A stretch of 64,000 nt of DNA from Rhodococcus sp. 1163 (GTDB lineage: Bacteria > Actinomycetota > Actinomycetes > Mycobacteriales > Mycobacteriaceae). Made by a program: the position numbers and the translations under genes. Positions 45,257 to 55,261 of the stretch are shown piece after piece (the first letter of the stretch is position 1; each line of letters starts with the position of its first letter). Location of the stretch: positions 62,001 through 126,000 of the forward strand of contig NZ_MKKX01000032.1 of the NCBI RefSeq assembly GCF_002091985.1. The letters run 5' to 3'. Below the pieces are notes generated by a model that saw only the letters and a program-made list of their open reading frames with translations, ran no database searches and had not been told where the DNA came from.

Positions 45257-46177
45257 GTGCGTATAGCTCTCGGCGTGCATGTCAGTACCTTCGAGGTGAC
45301 GGCTTCCCTGGTCGACGTGGATCTGCCCGATCTCGGGCCGGTAGCTACCCGCGTCGTGTCGGTGGAAGCGGTGCCCGACGGTATCGGCCAGGCTGTTGTC
45401 GCAGCACTGGGATCGACCAGAATTCAAGCCATGCAGAGCGGTCTCACGGTCACCGGTGCTGCCGTCGTCTGCGAGAACGCGATGCAGTGCCAGATAGTCA
45501 TCGACGCGGTCGCGGCGTCCGAGGTGCAACCGCTGATCGTCGTCGACATCTTCGATTCCCACCTCGTCGACGGGCTACCACCCGAACTCGCTGCAGCACT
45601 GCTGGTCGGCGTACTGGATCCGGTGAGTCCGGCCCGACGCACCGTGGCGTCGTCCGGTCCTCGTCGCGGGATCTGGCAGGTCGCTGCGGTCGGAGCCTTG
45701 ATGTTGGCGGCGCTCGGGGGAGTCAGCGCGTTGGCGATGACGGTGGATCCTGCGGTGGACACCAGAACGGTCATCCCCGCAGACTCGGTCGATACGGCGG
45801 ACACGCCGTACGCGACGTCGACTCCGACGACAGACGATACGGCTCGTCCGGCAGAGGTAGCGCAGACAGCCCCGGATCCCGTGGAAAACCCTGCTGTCAG
45901 GCCCGAATTCGTACCGCCCGTTGGTGTTTCACGACCCCCCGCCGCAGGGGCCGAACGCCCGCGACCGAATCTTCCGCCGGGTGCGACGATCGCGCCAACC
46001 CTCGCGCCCACGACCACGTCGGTGGTCACGCCGACATCGCCCGGAGGCGGCGTCGAACCGACGGACGTGGAACAGCCTCCGGCGGAAACGTCGGTCGTGC
46101 CCACCCCGGAGCCCACGACCACCACGATCACACCCATATCGACGACGCCGGAGGAGCCCGAAACGCCTCCGGAGTAA
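45257..46177 (+). CDS. DUF7159-like protein with actin-like N terminus, one membrane helix and Pro/Thr-rich tail
   Basis: 306 residues from GTG 45257 with an AGGGGGG ribosome site 8 bases upstream. The first 130 residues (MRIALGVHVSTFEVTASLVD, then LTVTGAAVVCENA and PLIVVDIFDSHLVDG) have the actin/Hsp70-fold strand pattern. One helix follows (VAAVGALMLAALGGVSALAM). The last 130 residues are Pro/Thr-rich and probably exported. It lacks a complete ATP-binding set. The next gene, 118 bases on, is a larger protein of the same fold, so they may act as a pair. The function is unknown. Confidence 0.72.
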   Translation: MRIALGVHVSTFEVTASLVDVDLPDLGPVATRVVSVEAVPDGIGQAVVAALGSTRIQAMQSGLTVTGAAVVCENAMQCQIVIDAVAASEVQPLIVVDIFDSHLVDGLPPELAAALLVGVLDPVSPARRTVASSGPRRGIWQVAAVGALMLAALGGVSALAMTVDPAVDTRTVIPADSVDTADTPYATSTPTTDDTARPAEVAQTAPDPVENPAVRPEFVPPVGVSRPPAAGAERPRPNLPPGATIAPTLAPTTTSVVTPTSPGGGVEPTDVEQPPAETSVVPTPEPTTTTITPISTTPEEPETPPE

Positions 46178-46295
46178 TAGCGCGGGAGTCTGAAACATAC
46201 TTCAGGAATCTTCGAAGGTATCGAAGCCTACCCATGGACTGATTTCACGGCTATGGTCTCTACATCTAGTCGGTCATAGTGAAGTCGAGGAAGCC

Positions 46296-47252
46296 ATGAA
46301 AACGGTGCTTGGGGTGTCAGTGGGCTCTTCGGCCGCCCGGGCTACAGCTCTCGATACAGCGGACGATTCGGTGCGCTCTGTCAACGTTGCGCGGTTGTTC
46401 GAGCCGTCCCAGCACGTCGCCGCTGCTCTCGACCTGTTGGACTCCATGGCGAAGGTGCAGGATGTCGATGCCGCGGATACCGTTCTCGCTGTCCCGGACG
46501 ATCCAGCGAGCAGGCCCCTGACCTCGGCGTATTCGATGCACAAGGCCGATCGGTTCATGGTCGTCTCCGAACTCGGCGCTCAGCTGAGGTTCCTGCGCGG
46601 CAGCGGACAGCTCGAGGGCTTGCGGACGGTCGCACTCTGCGACGTCGGTGCTTCCGGGACCACCGTGTCGATCGCTGATCCCGCCACCGGTGAGGTTTTC
46701 AGTTCGGAGCGCACAACTCGATTCGGTGGATCGGTGTGCGATGACGCGGTGCGGAACTATCTACTCGCCACCTACGGCGCCGACGAACTGGTATCCGCCT
46801 CGGCACTGGACAGTCTCGCCGTCGCCATTCGGTTCGCGCGTGAGCAGTTGTCGAGCTTGCGCGTGGCGGAGGTGACCGGACCATTCGTCGGCGGCCCGGT
46901 TCGACTGTGGCGCAGCTCTTTCGACGACATCGTCGACCGCTCGGTTCGATCGATCGAGGACTGGACTGCCAGTGCCATCGTCGACGCACCGAAGTCGGTC
47001 AACGCGCTGGTCATGGTCGGTGGTTGCGCGCATATCCCTTCGCTTCGCCGCGTCTTTCGGCGTGATCTGCGGCTGCCGGTGCTCGTGCCCGATATGCCGG
47101 AATCACTGACCGCGCACGGTGCGGCGTTGCTGGCCGCCGATGCATCGCGGGCTCGCTCTCGTCGCCCACTGACGGCAGTGACGCGCATTCCTCCGGTGAC
47201 GCCGTTCGAACCGGACAGTTACGACGTCGTTCCCCGGCATCGCACTGCCTGA
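46296..47252 (+). CDS. Hsp70/actin-like ATPase-fold protein
   Basis: 318 residues. MKTVLGVSVGSSAARATALD is phosphate-loop-1-like, VALCDVGASGTTVSIADPAT is phosphate loop 2, and NALVMVGGCAHIPSLRRVF is the adenosine motif, so it carries a nearly full actin/Hsp70-type nucleotide fold. A substrate-binding domain of DnaK type is absent. Proteins of this kind occur near dcd in mycobacteria (a single Pro/Thr-rich protein, Rv0312, as I recall). Here nucleotide fold and Pro/Thr tail are on separate adjacent genes. Confidence 0.75.
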   Translation: MKTVLGVSVGSSAARATALDTADDSVRSVNVARLFEPSQHVAAALDLLDSMAKVQDVDAADTVLAVPDDPASRPLTSAYSMHKADRFMVVSELGAQLRFLRGSGQLEGLRTVALCDVGASGTTVSIADPATGEVFSSERTTRFGGSVCDDAVRNYLLATYGADELVSASALDSLAVAIRFAREQLSSLRVAEVTGPFVGGPVRLWRSSFDDIVDRSVRSIEDWTASAIVDAPKSVNALVMVGGCAHIPSLRRVFRRDLRLPVLVPDMPESLTAHGAALLAADASRARSRRPLTAVTRIPPVTPFEPDSYDVVPRHRTA

Positions 47253-47325
47253 CGCCGGCTGTGAACTGCCACAAGGTCGCGGACCTACATGTACTAGCGG
47301 CGCTCGGCCCGGTATGTTGCGAGAA

Positions 47326-48375
47326 ATGACTGGAAAAACTTCTGAGAATTTCGATCCAGCGGAGCATGTCCGTGCAATGGTGGGCCTGCACTACCGGGCG
47401 AGCGACTTCTACGAGGTGGGGCGCGAAAAGGTACGTGAGTACGCTCGCGCAGTTCAGGATTTCAACCAGGTGCACTGGGACTCCGACGCAGCCAAAGCTC
47501 TAGGCTACAGCGGTTTGGCAGCGCCGCTGACCTTCATCTCCCTGGTCGGCACCCTTGCGCAGCGTCGGTTGCTCGAGAAGATCGCGGTCGGATTCGACCT
47601 GGGGCAGATGCTGCAAACCGATCAGGTCCTCGAATTCCACCAGCCGATCGTCGCCGGCGATCAGCTGTACTGCGACGTCTCCCTCGACTCCTACAAGGAG
47701 GTCATGGGCAAGGACATGATGGTCACCAAGAACATCGTGTCCAATCAGCGCAACGAACTCGTACAGACCACGTACACGACGCTACTGATCGGCCGCGACG
47801 GAGATGTCGACTCCGGCATCGTCGAGGCAGCGGAGAATCTGGTGATGCACGGCGCTACGCCGTCGACTGCGCGCGAGAACGCCACCACGCACGAGGAAGA
47901 GGAGCAGGTGGAGCATCCACCGCTCGTGCTGGTGGACCATCGCCCGGCGCCTTCGGTGAAGTTCGAGGACGTCACTGTCGGAGATGTGTTGCCGGAGAAG
48001 GTATTTAGACTCACTCGTGGCGATCTGGTGAACTATGCCGGTGTCGCGGGGGATGCCAACCCGATCCATTGGAGCGATGGGTTCGCCAAGCTTGTCGACC
48101 TGAAAAATGTTCTGGCACACGGGATGTTGACGATGGGTCTCGGCGGCGGTTACATCACTTCATGGTTGGGTGATCCGGGTGCGGTCAAGGACTACACGGT
48201 CCGCTTCACCGCACCCATTCCCGTCGATCCGCATCGCGCCGCAGAAATTTTGTTCACGGGCAAGATCAAATCGCTCGACGAGGACAGTCGTACGGCAGTG
48301 ATTTCGCTGGGCGCGACGTTCGAGGGCAAACGCATCTTCGGGCACCGGGCGACGGCCACCGTTCAACTGGCGTGA
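47326..48375 (+). CDS. Fused HadA/HadB-type (3R)-hydroxyacyl-thioester dehydratase
   Basis: 349 residues from ATG 47326 (ATG 47314, four codons earlier, is possible; neither has a strong ribosome site). Two hotdog domains: an N-terminal MaoC_dehydrat_N-like half (VGLHYRASDFYEVGREKVRE, about 20-165) and a C-terminal MaoC half (about 205-345) with the catalytic motif YAGVAGDANPIHWSDG and VLAHGMLTM. In mycobacteria separate HadA, HadB and HadC subunits dehydrate FAS-II intermediates for mycolic acids; fused forms occur in relatives. Acts on acyl-ACP in the cytoplasm. Ends at a hairpin. Confidence 0.86.
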   Translation: MTGKTSENFDPAEHVRAMVGLHYRASDFYEVGREKVREYARAVQDFNQVHWDSDAAKALGYSGLAAPLTFISLVGTLAQRRLLEKIAVGFDLGQMLQTDQVLEFHQPIVAGDQLYCDVSLDSYKEVMGKDMMVTKNIVSNQRNELVQTTYTTLLIGRDGDVDSGIVEAAENLVMHGATPSTARENATTHEEEEQVEHPPLVLVDHRPAPSVKFEDVTVGDVLPEKVFRLTRGDLVNYAGVAGDANPIHWSDGFAKLVDLKNVLAHGMLTMGLGGGYITSWLGDPGAVKDYTVRFTAPIPVDPHRAAEILFTGKIKSLDEDSRTAVISLGATFEGKRIFGHRATATVQLA

Positions 48376-48381
48376 TCCGAA

Positions 48382-48418
48382 CTTGCGCGGCCGGGCGTCA
48401 CCTCCCCGGCCGCGCAAG
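48382..48418 (+). terminator. Hairpin after the fused dehydratase gene
   Basis: CTTGCGCGGCCGGG pairs perfectly with CCCGGCCGCGCAAG (14 bp, 9-base loop), 6 bases after the stop. There is no T run, as is common in high-GC actinobacteria. Confidence 0.75.
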
Positions 48419-48435
48419 AGTCGTCACCAGCAGAA

Positions 48436-49242
48436 ATGTCGCTCAGTGCTACCTCCCCGTTTGTGAACGGTCGATCCGGGCATTCACCCGCTATGAAGGT
48501 CGGGGTAATAGTCAGCGCCATTGCGGCGGTCATCGGCTCGTTCATCGGCTCAGGTGCGTGGATCGGCACTCCCATCGCGGAGGCCGCAGGTGGAGCGCTC
48601 AGCGCCACGTCGACGCTCGTCGCGCCTGCTGGGACTGCATTTTCGATCTGGACGGTCATCTACCTAGGATTCTTCGCATACGCGGTGTGGCAGGCGCTGC
48701 CCGGGCGAAGTGAGCGCCACCTTCCCCTCCGACTGCCGATTGCGGTGTCCATGCTGCTCAACGCCGCATGGATCCTGACCATTCAGGTGGGATTGCTGTG
48801 GCTGAGCGTATTCGTCATCGCTGCGCTGCTCGCGGTCCTCGCCCGAGTATTCGTCCTACTTCGCCAGCAGCCCCCCGAGAACCGGTTGGACGCAGTCATC
48901 ACGGACGGAACGATGGGCCTCTACCTCGGCTGGGTGTGCGTGGCGACCGTCGCGAACGTAACGGCATGGCTCGTCGACCTCGGCGTCACCGGCGGAGCAA
49001 CCTTCTGGGCGGTGGCAGTCCTGGTCGTTGCAGCGTTGGTTGCCGTCGGGTTGGCTACGTACTCTTCGGGGGCTCTCGCACCGGCTATCGGGATCGTCTG
49101 GGGATTGATGTGGATTGCGCAGGGCAGGCTGGCGGGCGACGTTATCAATGCCAGCGTCGGATGGACTGCAGCGATCGGAGCACTGGCGGTGGGAATCTAC
49201 ACCGCCGTGATCAGGAGCCCTGCGTCGCGCCCCGCCTCATAG
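48436..49242 (+). CDS. TspO/MBR-family-like membrane protein
   Basis: 268 residues with about 8 membrane helices, more than the five of classic TspO. Features of the family are AFSIWTVIYLGFFAYAVWQA, LLNAAWILTIQVGLLWLSV and YLGWVCVATVANVTAWLVDL, with tryptophan-rich helices. TspO proteins bind porphyrins or cholesterol-like ligands. The extra C-terminal helices suggest an actinobacterial variant. Start may be ATG 48436 or 48493; no ribosome site decides. It converges on the ANTAR regulator gene with 20 bases between. Confidence 0.72.
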   Translation: MSLSATSPFVNGRSGHSPAMKVGVIVSAIAAVIGSFIGSGAWIGTPIAEAAGGALSATSTLVAPAGTAFSIWTVIYLGFFAYAVWQALPGRSERHLPLRLPIAVSMLLNAAWILTIQVGLLWLSVFVIAALLAVLARVFVLLRQQPPENRLDAVITDGTMGLYLGWVCVATVANVTAWLVDLGVTGGATFWAVAVLVVAALVAVGLATYSSGALAPAIGIVWGLMWIAQGRLAGDVINASVGWTAAIGALAVGIYTAVIRSPASRPAS

Positions 49243-49262
49243 GCGCTGGTGTGCAGCAGTAG

Positions 49263-49991
49263 CTATGAAGCGTGGGCTTTCGACCGCCAGGCCGGGACGA
49301 TCCCGGTCGCGGTTATCTCGGCCGCGACCTCCCGCAGCTTGCAGTTGGTGTGCGAGGAGGCCACGACCAGCATGTCGAACGCGGCGTCCCGGGTGAGCTT
49401 GTACCGGCTCATGACTATCCCGACGGCGATCCCGATTTCGCGGTTGGTGTCCACCGCCATCGACAGTTGATCGTTGCGGTCGTCGGCGCCGGCATTTTTC
49501 AATGCCACGGCGGCATGGTCGGCGTAGATGGAGCAGTCGTAGAGGATCTCGTCGGTGAAGAAGTCCTTACGGGCGCTGTAGAAGCCCATGACACCCAACT
49601 CGACGCCGCCGAGAATCAGGTAGAAGCTCGCGGTCGACCGGATGGACGTCTGCTCGGTCATCAGCTCTCGATACTGCACCCACCGCGGATCGTTCTCCGC
49701 ACCGTTGTTGACGATGGTGCCCTTGGTGGCGAGGACGTCTTTGGTGGCGGACTGCCCCGTGAGATCGGCGATCTTGGCGGCCTCGGCAATCGTTCGTTGG
49801 TCGCTGGCCGCAATGATCCGTATCCGACCGTTGTCGCGGAGGGTGGTCACCGCAGCGCCGCCGCATCCCAAGGTCGTCACCGCGAGGTCGACGACTCGTT
49901 GTGCCGTCGGGCCTGCTCCGGGGTATTGCGCCAGGTCCCAGGACAGCGATGCGAATCGGTATCCGGCGTGCTCCGAATCGATGGTGTTCAT
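49263..49991 (-). CDS. GAF-ANTAR antiterminator/regulator
   Basis: 242 residues from ATG 49991, which has GGGAGG about 9 bases upstream. An N-terminal GAF domain (about 15-165; CGGAAVTTLRDNGRIRIIAA, LGVMGFYSARKDFF) is followed by an ANTAR domain (about 175-235; TNREIGIAVGIVMSRYKLTR then AAFDMLVVASSHTNCKLREV). ANTAR domains bind paired RNA hairpins to prevent termination. The RNA target is not evident nearby. A nested frame extends upstream but has no start signal. Confidence 0.9.
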   Translation of the reverse strand: MNTIDSEHAGYRFASLSWDLAQYPGAGPTAQRVVDLAVTTLGCGGAAVTTLRDNGRIRIIAASDQRTIAEAAKIADLTGQSATKDVLATKGTIVNNGAENDPRWVQYRELMTEQTSIRSTASFYLILGGVELGVMGFYSARKDFFTDEILYDCSIYADHAAVALKNAGADDRNDQLSMAVDTNREIGIAVGIVMSRYKLTRDAAFDMLVVASSHTNCKLREVAAEITATGIVPAWRSKAHAS

Positions 49992-50246
49992 GTCCAGCCG
50001 CCTCCCTGATACATCAGAACGTCCCTCGCTCTGCCGGATAAACCCCTCGCGAACTTCGCGCAACACATTCTGCCATTGAGTCCAACGGAACTCGACACGA
50101 ACAGGACTATAGAGACAGTTCCCCCGCTGGTTGGCGCTATGGCTGACTACCGAATATCTGGCGGGTATGGAGTTCTTGGATCGAACCAGCTGCGCACTGC
50201 GGATCCCGCGACCGGTCGTAGGAACAGATCGGAAAGTGAGGAGACC

Positions 50247-50693
50247 ATGTTCGAACGTTCACCCAATCCGCCAGGGGAGCAGTCGAAGACGCACGGTACG
50301 AGGCGGTGCGTCGCGGGGATCAGCTGCTCCTCGCCCTCCTGCAGGACGAGTCGTTGAGTTGGGTCGTCGGCGTGGACAACGAAACCGCCCGCGCGGCCCC
50401 GACCGACTGGACCGTGCGCACTCGCCGCAATCGGGCTCGACGTGGACGAGGTCCCACCTGTTGTCCGGCCCAGGCTCGGCAAGCGCATGTCGATCACTGC
50501 GGGCGCCAAAACAGTGATCGCGCAATCTCTTTCGAACGCTGCAGCCGAGAAAGCGCGACGTATTGCCGCGCGGCACCTGCTCCTCGCCCTACTCGACCGC
50601 AACGATCCCGACCCGCTGGCCGCCCCCTTCGCGACACTTGCCGTCGACCTGATCGTAGTGAGCGAGCGTCTGTCGACGCGCGATCGGAGCTGA
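50247..50693 (+). pseudogene. Clp N-terminal-domain protein gene with three single-base frameshifts
   Basis: Reading across frames restores a Clp-N-domain protein: MFER, then FTQSARGAVEDARYEAVRRG and LLLALLQDES in the next frame, then DRLDRAH, then LAAIGLDVDEVPPVVRPRLG to AAEKARRIAARHLLLALLD and a stop at 50693. The shifts lie near 50258, 50400 and 50422, each equivalent to a one-base loss. The start has a good AGGAGACC site, so it was functional not long ago. Such proteins carry only the ClpC-type substrate/adaptor domain (about 150 residues). If the sequence came from error-prone reads, indels should be checked. Confidence 0.75.
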
Positions 50694-50699
50694 CCGTTC

Positions 50700-51581
50700 C
50701 TACAGGTCGTCGAGCCAATCGAACATGAGCTCGTCGGTGAGCTGGCGAGCCATCGGTTGGCAGTGAAAATTGGCGCCGTCCGCTGCGGTGAATCGGCTCG
50801 ACTCCACCGGACCGCCCGTGCCGTCGGCGAGGATCTTCGACTGCCCGGGCCAGAACTGCCCGTCGTCCGGGTCGGTAACGAACAGTGGTGTCGTGATCCG
50901 AGCAGCTTCGGCGGCGTCGAGGGTATAGCGATGCACTTCGGTGATCGTGTCGAAATAGCTGGCCTGGGTGTAGGGGCGGGCACGAAAGTTCCACGTCCGC
51001 AACGTCTGTGGCGACAATTTCATGCCGAGGCTCATGTCCCGGTCGAAGGCCTCCTTCTTGCCCGCATGGAAGAGCTTCATCAAGGAGTTCGGGATGCTCG
51101 CAGTCCAGGATGCGCTGACATCGACCACACCAGGGTCGAGAATGGCTGCGGCGATGCGATGCTCGAAGGCCAAGGCCCGCGCTCCCCAGAAACCTCCCTG
51201 GCTGATCCCGTAGAGGACGATGCGGCGTGGGTCGACGTCGGGACGCTCCAGAAGATAGTTCACGACGGGTGTGACTACGGCTTCCCAGTCGGGCCGGAAG
51301 CCGACCCCGCGTTCGAACAGCATCGACTGCTGCCCGGGCCCGTCGAACATCAGCGCGTTGTATCCGCGAGCCAAGGCGGTCGCCGCACCGTGGCTCCACA
51401 GTGAGCTGAGAGCACCATCACTGCCGTTGACCATGAGGAACGTCGGTTGCGGCGGCGTGCCCACGGCGTCGGCGGAGAAGGAATACCCGGGTAGCGTTGT
51501 CTCCTCGTACGGGATGTCGACGCGTTCGACCCGCGTTTGATCATCGAATTGTGCTGTGTAGCAATAGGGAACCGGTATCAC
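50700..51581 (-). pseudogene. Alpha/beta hydrolase, probably 5'-truncated
   Basis: 293 residues retain a catalytic alpha/beta-hydrolase core: FLMVNGSDGALSSLW (oxyanion strand), VLYGISQGGFWGARAL (nucleophile Ser), FVTDPDDGQFWPGQ (Asp) and DGANFHCQPMAR (His). The family (FrsA/DUF1100-like esterases, 380-400 residues) normally has about 100 helical residues before DIPYEETTLPGYSFSA. Here the frame begins with PVPYCYTAQFDD only 21 residues before that point, and an in-frame TGA lies five codons upstream of GTG 51581. No ribosome site is visible. It may still be made as a shortened enzyme. Confidence 0.55.
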
Positions 51582-51984
51582 CGACGACGGATCGGTTCAC
51601 GGGCTTCTTTCCTTTGCGAGGCAGGCCATCAACTTGTCGAAAGATTTTAGTCGACCCTTGCTTCACCTGCAGGGAAACCGGAATAGTGCAGACGGTTGGC
51701 ACAATGCCTGGACCTGTGTGTCACCGGTCATACGTCCGTATTGGAATGAACCGAATCCCGCCTGTGTTGGTAGTACGTTGATGGACAAAGAGTTTCGCCG
51801 ACGATCGCATCCGCGCCGGATCTCTCGAACTTTCGACGCTCGGTCTCGAATCGGGAATCTGGCGTATGTTGAAAGGTGGCCGAACTCCGCAGGAGCTAGC
51901 GTGTGTGCCACACCCTCTCCGGCGGTGAATCTTTGACCTCGCTTAGGTGAACGATGACAAATGAACTGCAGAGGAGACCATCAG
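51582..51984. other. About 400 bases without a recognisable gene
   Basis: This stretch lies between the truncated hydrolase and the 3-hydroxyacyl-CoA dehydrogenase gene and holds presumably both promoters. A short open segment near 51799-51924 encodes an HTH-like phrase (GIWRMLKGGRTPQELA) but has no start and could be a gene remnant. It matches the degraded look of the preceding 1.5 kb. Confidence 0.5.
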
Positions 51985-52845
51985 ATGACTGACATCACCA
52001 ACGTGACGGTATTGGGGACAGGCGTTCTAGGTTCGCAGATCGCGTATCAGACTGCATACCATGGATTTTCGGTAGTCGCATACGACATCGACGAGGCGGC
52101 GCTGGACAAGGCGAAGGTACAGTTCGACAAGCTGGTCAAGGTGTATACCCAGCAGGTCGAAGGTGCGGCCGACGGCAAGGCAGAGGCCGCGCTCGAGCGG
52201 ATCACTCTGTCGTCGAACCTGAAGGAAGCTGTACAGGCCGCGGACCTGGTCATCGAGGCCGTTCCCGAGAATCTCGACATCAAGCGCGACACCTACACCA
52301 AGATCGGCGGTTTCGCCCCCGAGCACACGATCTTCGCGACGAACTCTTCGACGCTGCTTCCCAGCGACTTCATGGACTCCACCGGTCGTCCGGAGAAGTT
52401 CCTCGCGCTGCACTTCGCCAACCAGATCTGGGTCCGCAATACCGCCGAGGTAATGGGCACGTCGAAAACCGACCCGGCTGTGTACCGGACAGTCGTCGAC
52501 TTCGCATCCGCAATCGGCATGGTCCCGATCGAGCTGAAGAAGGAACAGCCTGGTTACGTGCTCAATTCCCTCCTCGTACCGTTCCTCGACGCGGCCGGAC
52601 TTCTCCTCGTCGACGGAGTCGCCGATCCGGAGATGATCGACAAGACGTGGCGCATCGCCACCGGCGCGCCGCTCGGCCCATGTCAGATCTACGACATCAT
52701 CGGACTCACTACGCCGTACAACATCGCCTCTCAGGGCAACGAAGACCAGCGACGGTTGGCTGCTTTCCTGAAGGAGAACTACATCGACAAGGGGAAGCTG
52801 GGCATCTCCACCGGGGAAGGCCTGTACAAGTACCCGAAGAGCTGA
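51985..52845 (+). CDS. 3-hydroxyacyl-CoA dehydrogenase (3-hydroxybutyryl-CoA type)
   Basis: 286 residues from ATG 51985 with GAGGAG 8 bases upstream. VTVLGTGVLGSQIAYQTAYH is the NAD-binding G-x-G-x-x-G, ADLVIEAVPENLDIKRD the Glu-containing motif, FLALHFANQIWVRN carries the catalytic His, and QPGYVLNSLLVPFL the conserved Asn. It oxidises (S)-3-hydroxyacyl-CoA in beta-oxidation or butanoate metabolism. No partner genes are adjacent. Length is normal for the two-domain short form. Confidence 0.92.
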   Translation: MTDITNVTVLGTGVLGSQIAYQTAYHGFSVVAYDIDEAALDKAKVQFDKLVKVYTQQVEGAADGKAEAALERITLSSNLKEAVQAADLVIEAVPENLDIKRDTYTKIGGFAPEHTIFATNSSTLLPSDFMDSTGRPEKFLALHFANQIWVRNTAEVMGTSKTDPAVYRTVVDFASAIGMVPIELKKEQPGYVLNSLLVPFLDAAGLLLVDGVADPEMIDKTWRIATGAPLGPCQIYDIIGLTTPYNIASQGNEDQRRLAAFLKENYIDKGKLGISTGEGLYKYPKS

Positions 52846-52986
52846 CCTGCTTTGCGCGGCCGTCCCCTGATCGCTTGAATGGCGCCCTCAAGTTATCTGA
52901 TCGTATGAGTGGACCATTGAAGCGATGGGGGCGGGGGCAGCACACAATACCGAAAGATATTTTGGGTGTTCTCCTGCAGATTCGAG

Positions 52987-53018
52987 GCGCCTGGCTGGCC
53001 AGTAGGCAGGCCAGGCGC
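52987..53018. terminator. Hairpin between 3-hydroxyacyl-CoA dehydrogenase and lsr2
   Basis: GCGCCTGGC (52987-52995) pairs with GCCAGGCGC (53010-53018), in the gap between two convergent genes. Nothing else is evident in 52846-53026. Confidence 0.6.
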
Positions 53019-53026
53019 GTCGGAAT

Positions 53027-53407
53027 CTAGCTGACGTTTGCTGTTTCGTATGCTTCGACGATGTCGGCGGGAATGCGTCCGCGGTCGTTGATCTCATAGC
53101 CGCTGTCCGACGCCCACTGGCGAATTGCGCGGGTTTGAGCGGGGTCGCGCTTGGTCGTAGGCGCCGATGAAGATGCGGCCTTCGGGGCGACGCCGGCCGA
53201 CGCTACTTTGCGCTTGCGGCCGCCGACGCGGGTTGCGTGTCCGACGTACAGTTCGAGTCGCTTGCGGAATTCGTTGGCGTTCTTGGTTTTCAGGTCGATG
53301 ACGTAGTCGACGCCGTCGAGGGAGAACTCGATCGATTCGCCTTCGCCTTCGTCGATTGCTGTGCCGTCGATGTCGTCGACCAATTCATAGATTACTTGCT
53401 TCGCCAC
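53027..53407 (-). CDS. lsr2: Lsr2 nucleoid-associated protein
   Basis: A 126-residue Lsr2. The N-terminal dimerisation domain (MAKQVIYELVDDIDGTAIDE, then FSLDGVDYVIDLKTKNANEF) is followed by a basic linker (VGGRKRKVAS) and the C-terminal DNA-binding domain AIRQWASDSGYEINDRGRIP with the AT-hook-like RGR. It silences AT-rich, often foreign DNA, in an H-NS-like way. The 225-base region upstream to 53632 is relatively AT-rich for this genome and probably contains its promoter, but I could not pick one. The organism probably has a second copy elsewhere; this cannot be judged here. Confidence 0.94.
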   Translation of the reverse strand: MAKQVIYELVDDIDGTAIDEGEGESIEFSLDGVDYVIDLKTKNANEFRKRLELYVGHATRVGGRKRKVASAGVAPKAASSSAPTTKRDPAQTRAIRQWASDSGYEINDRGRIPADIVEAYETANVS

Positions 53408-53632
53408 GGTGCGAGATCCCTTCGAGGTGTGTATTCCTCCCGAGAGTAGCGAATAAATGCGCTTGGTGCGAAAACTGAGAATGGACCGATATGCCCGTTT
53501 TCGCGGGTGTAAAAGAGTGGGTGATGTTCAATCGCTAAGTATCGAGCTATTCCCCAGTGCATTCACTAGTTAGAATTACCAGAGTTGCCGATAAGTAGTT
53601 GTTGCGGCCCATAGAATTACGCCCACGCGGGC

Positions 53633-54971
<1,339 letters not shown>

Positions 54972-55010
54972 GAGTGGTTCCTTTCGGTTGTGAGTGGCAC
55001 TGTTGAAGGC

Positions 55011-55232
55011 TTACCCGTTACGAAGACTGGGCACGCCGGCTTTGGAGAGAAGCAGGCTCGCCGGGCACCATCCGACTGCAGCGTAGAGGCCCAGGTTTGC
55101 CGCGGCGAAGGCGCTCAGGAACCGCCAGCGCGGGGAGCTGGTTTCGCCGAGGACCAGACCGGTGGTGACGACGGCGGCCGCGAGGGCGGGAACGGTGCGT
55201 TCGATGGGCCAGCCCGAGAACTTGTCGATCAT
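55011..55232 (-). CDS. DUF2892 (YgaP-like) small membrane protein
   Basis: 73 residues from ATG 55232 with GGAG 9 bases upstream. Two hydrophobic helices (VPALAAAVVTTGLVLGE and FLSAFAAANLGLYAAVGWCP) contain the family motif GWCP near the end of helix 2. DUF2892 is the membrane part of the rhodanese YgaP; alone it is of unknown function and often lies in sulfide or metal response operons. It sits between MMPL (29 bases) and DUF302 (39 bases), so is co-transcribed. Confidence 0.83.
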   Translation of the reverse strand: MIDKFSGWPIERTVPALAAAVVTTGLVLGETSSPRWRFLSAFAAANLGLYAAVGWCPASLLLSKAGVPSLRNG

Positions 55233-55261
55233 GTTGCGTCTCCGATCTTCTGTAAAAAATG

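Noticed and set aside
51799-51924. HTH-like coding stretch before the 3-hydroxyacyl-CoA dehydrogenase gene
   Set aside because: It has no start codon or ribosome site, is under 45 residues and could be chance; it is mentioned only as a possible remnant.
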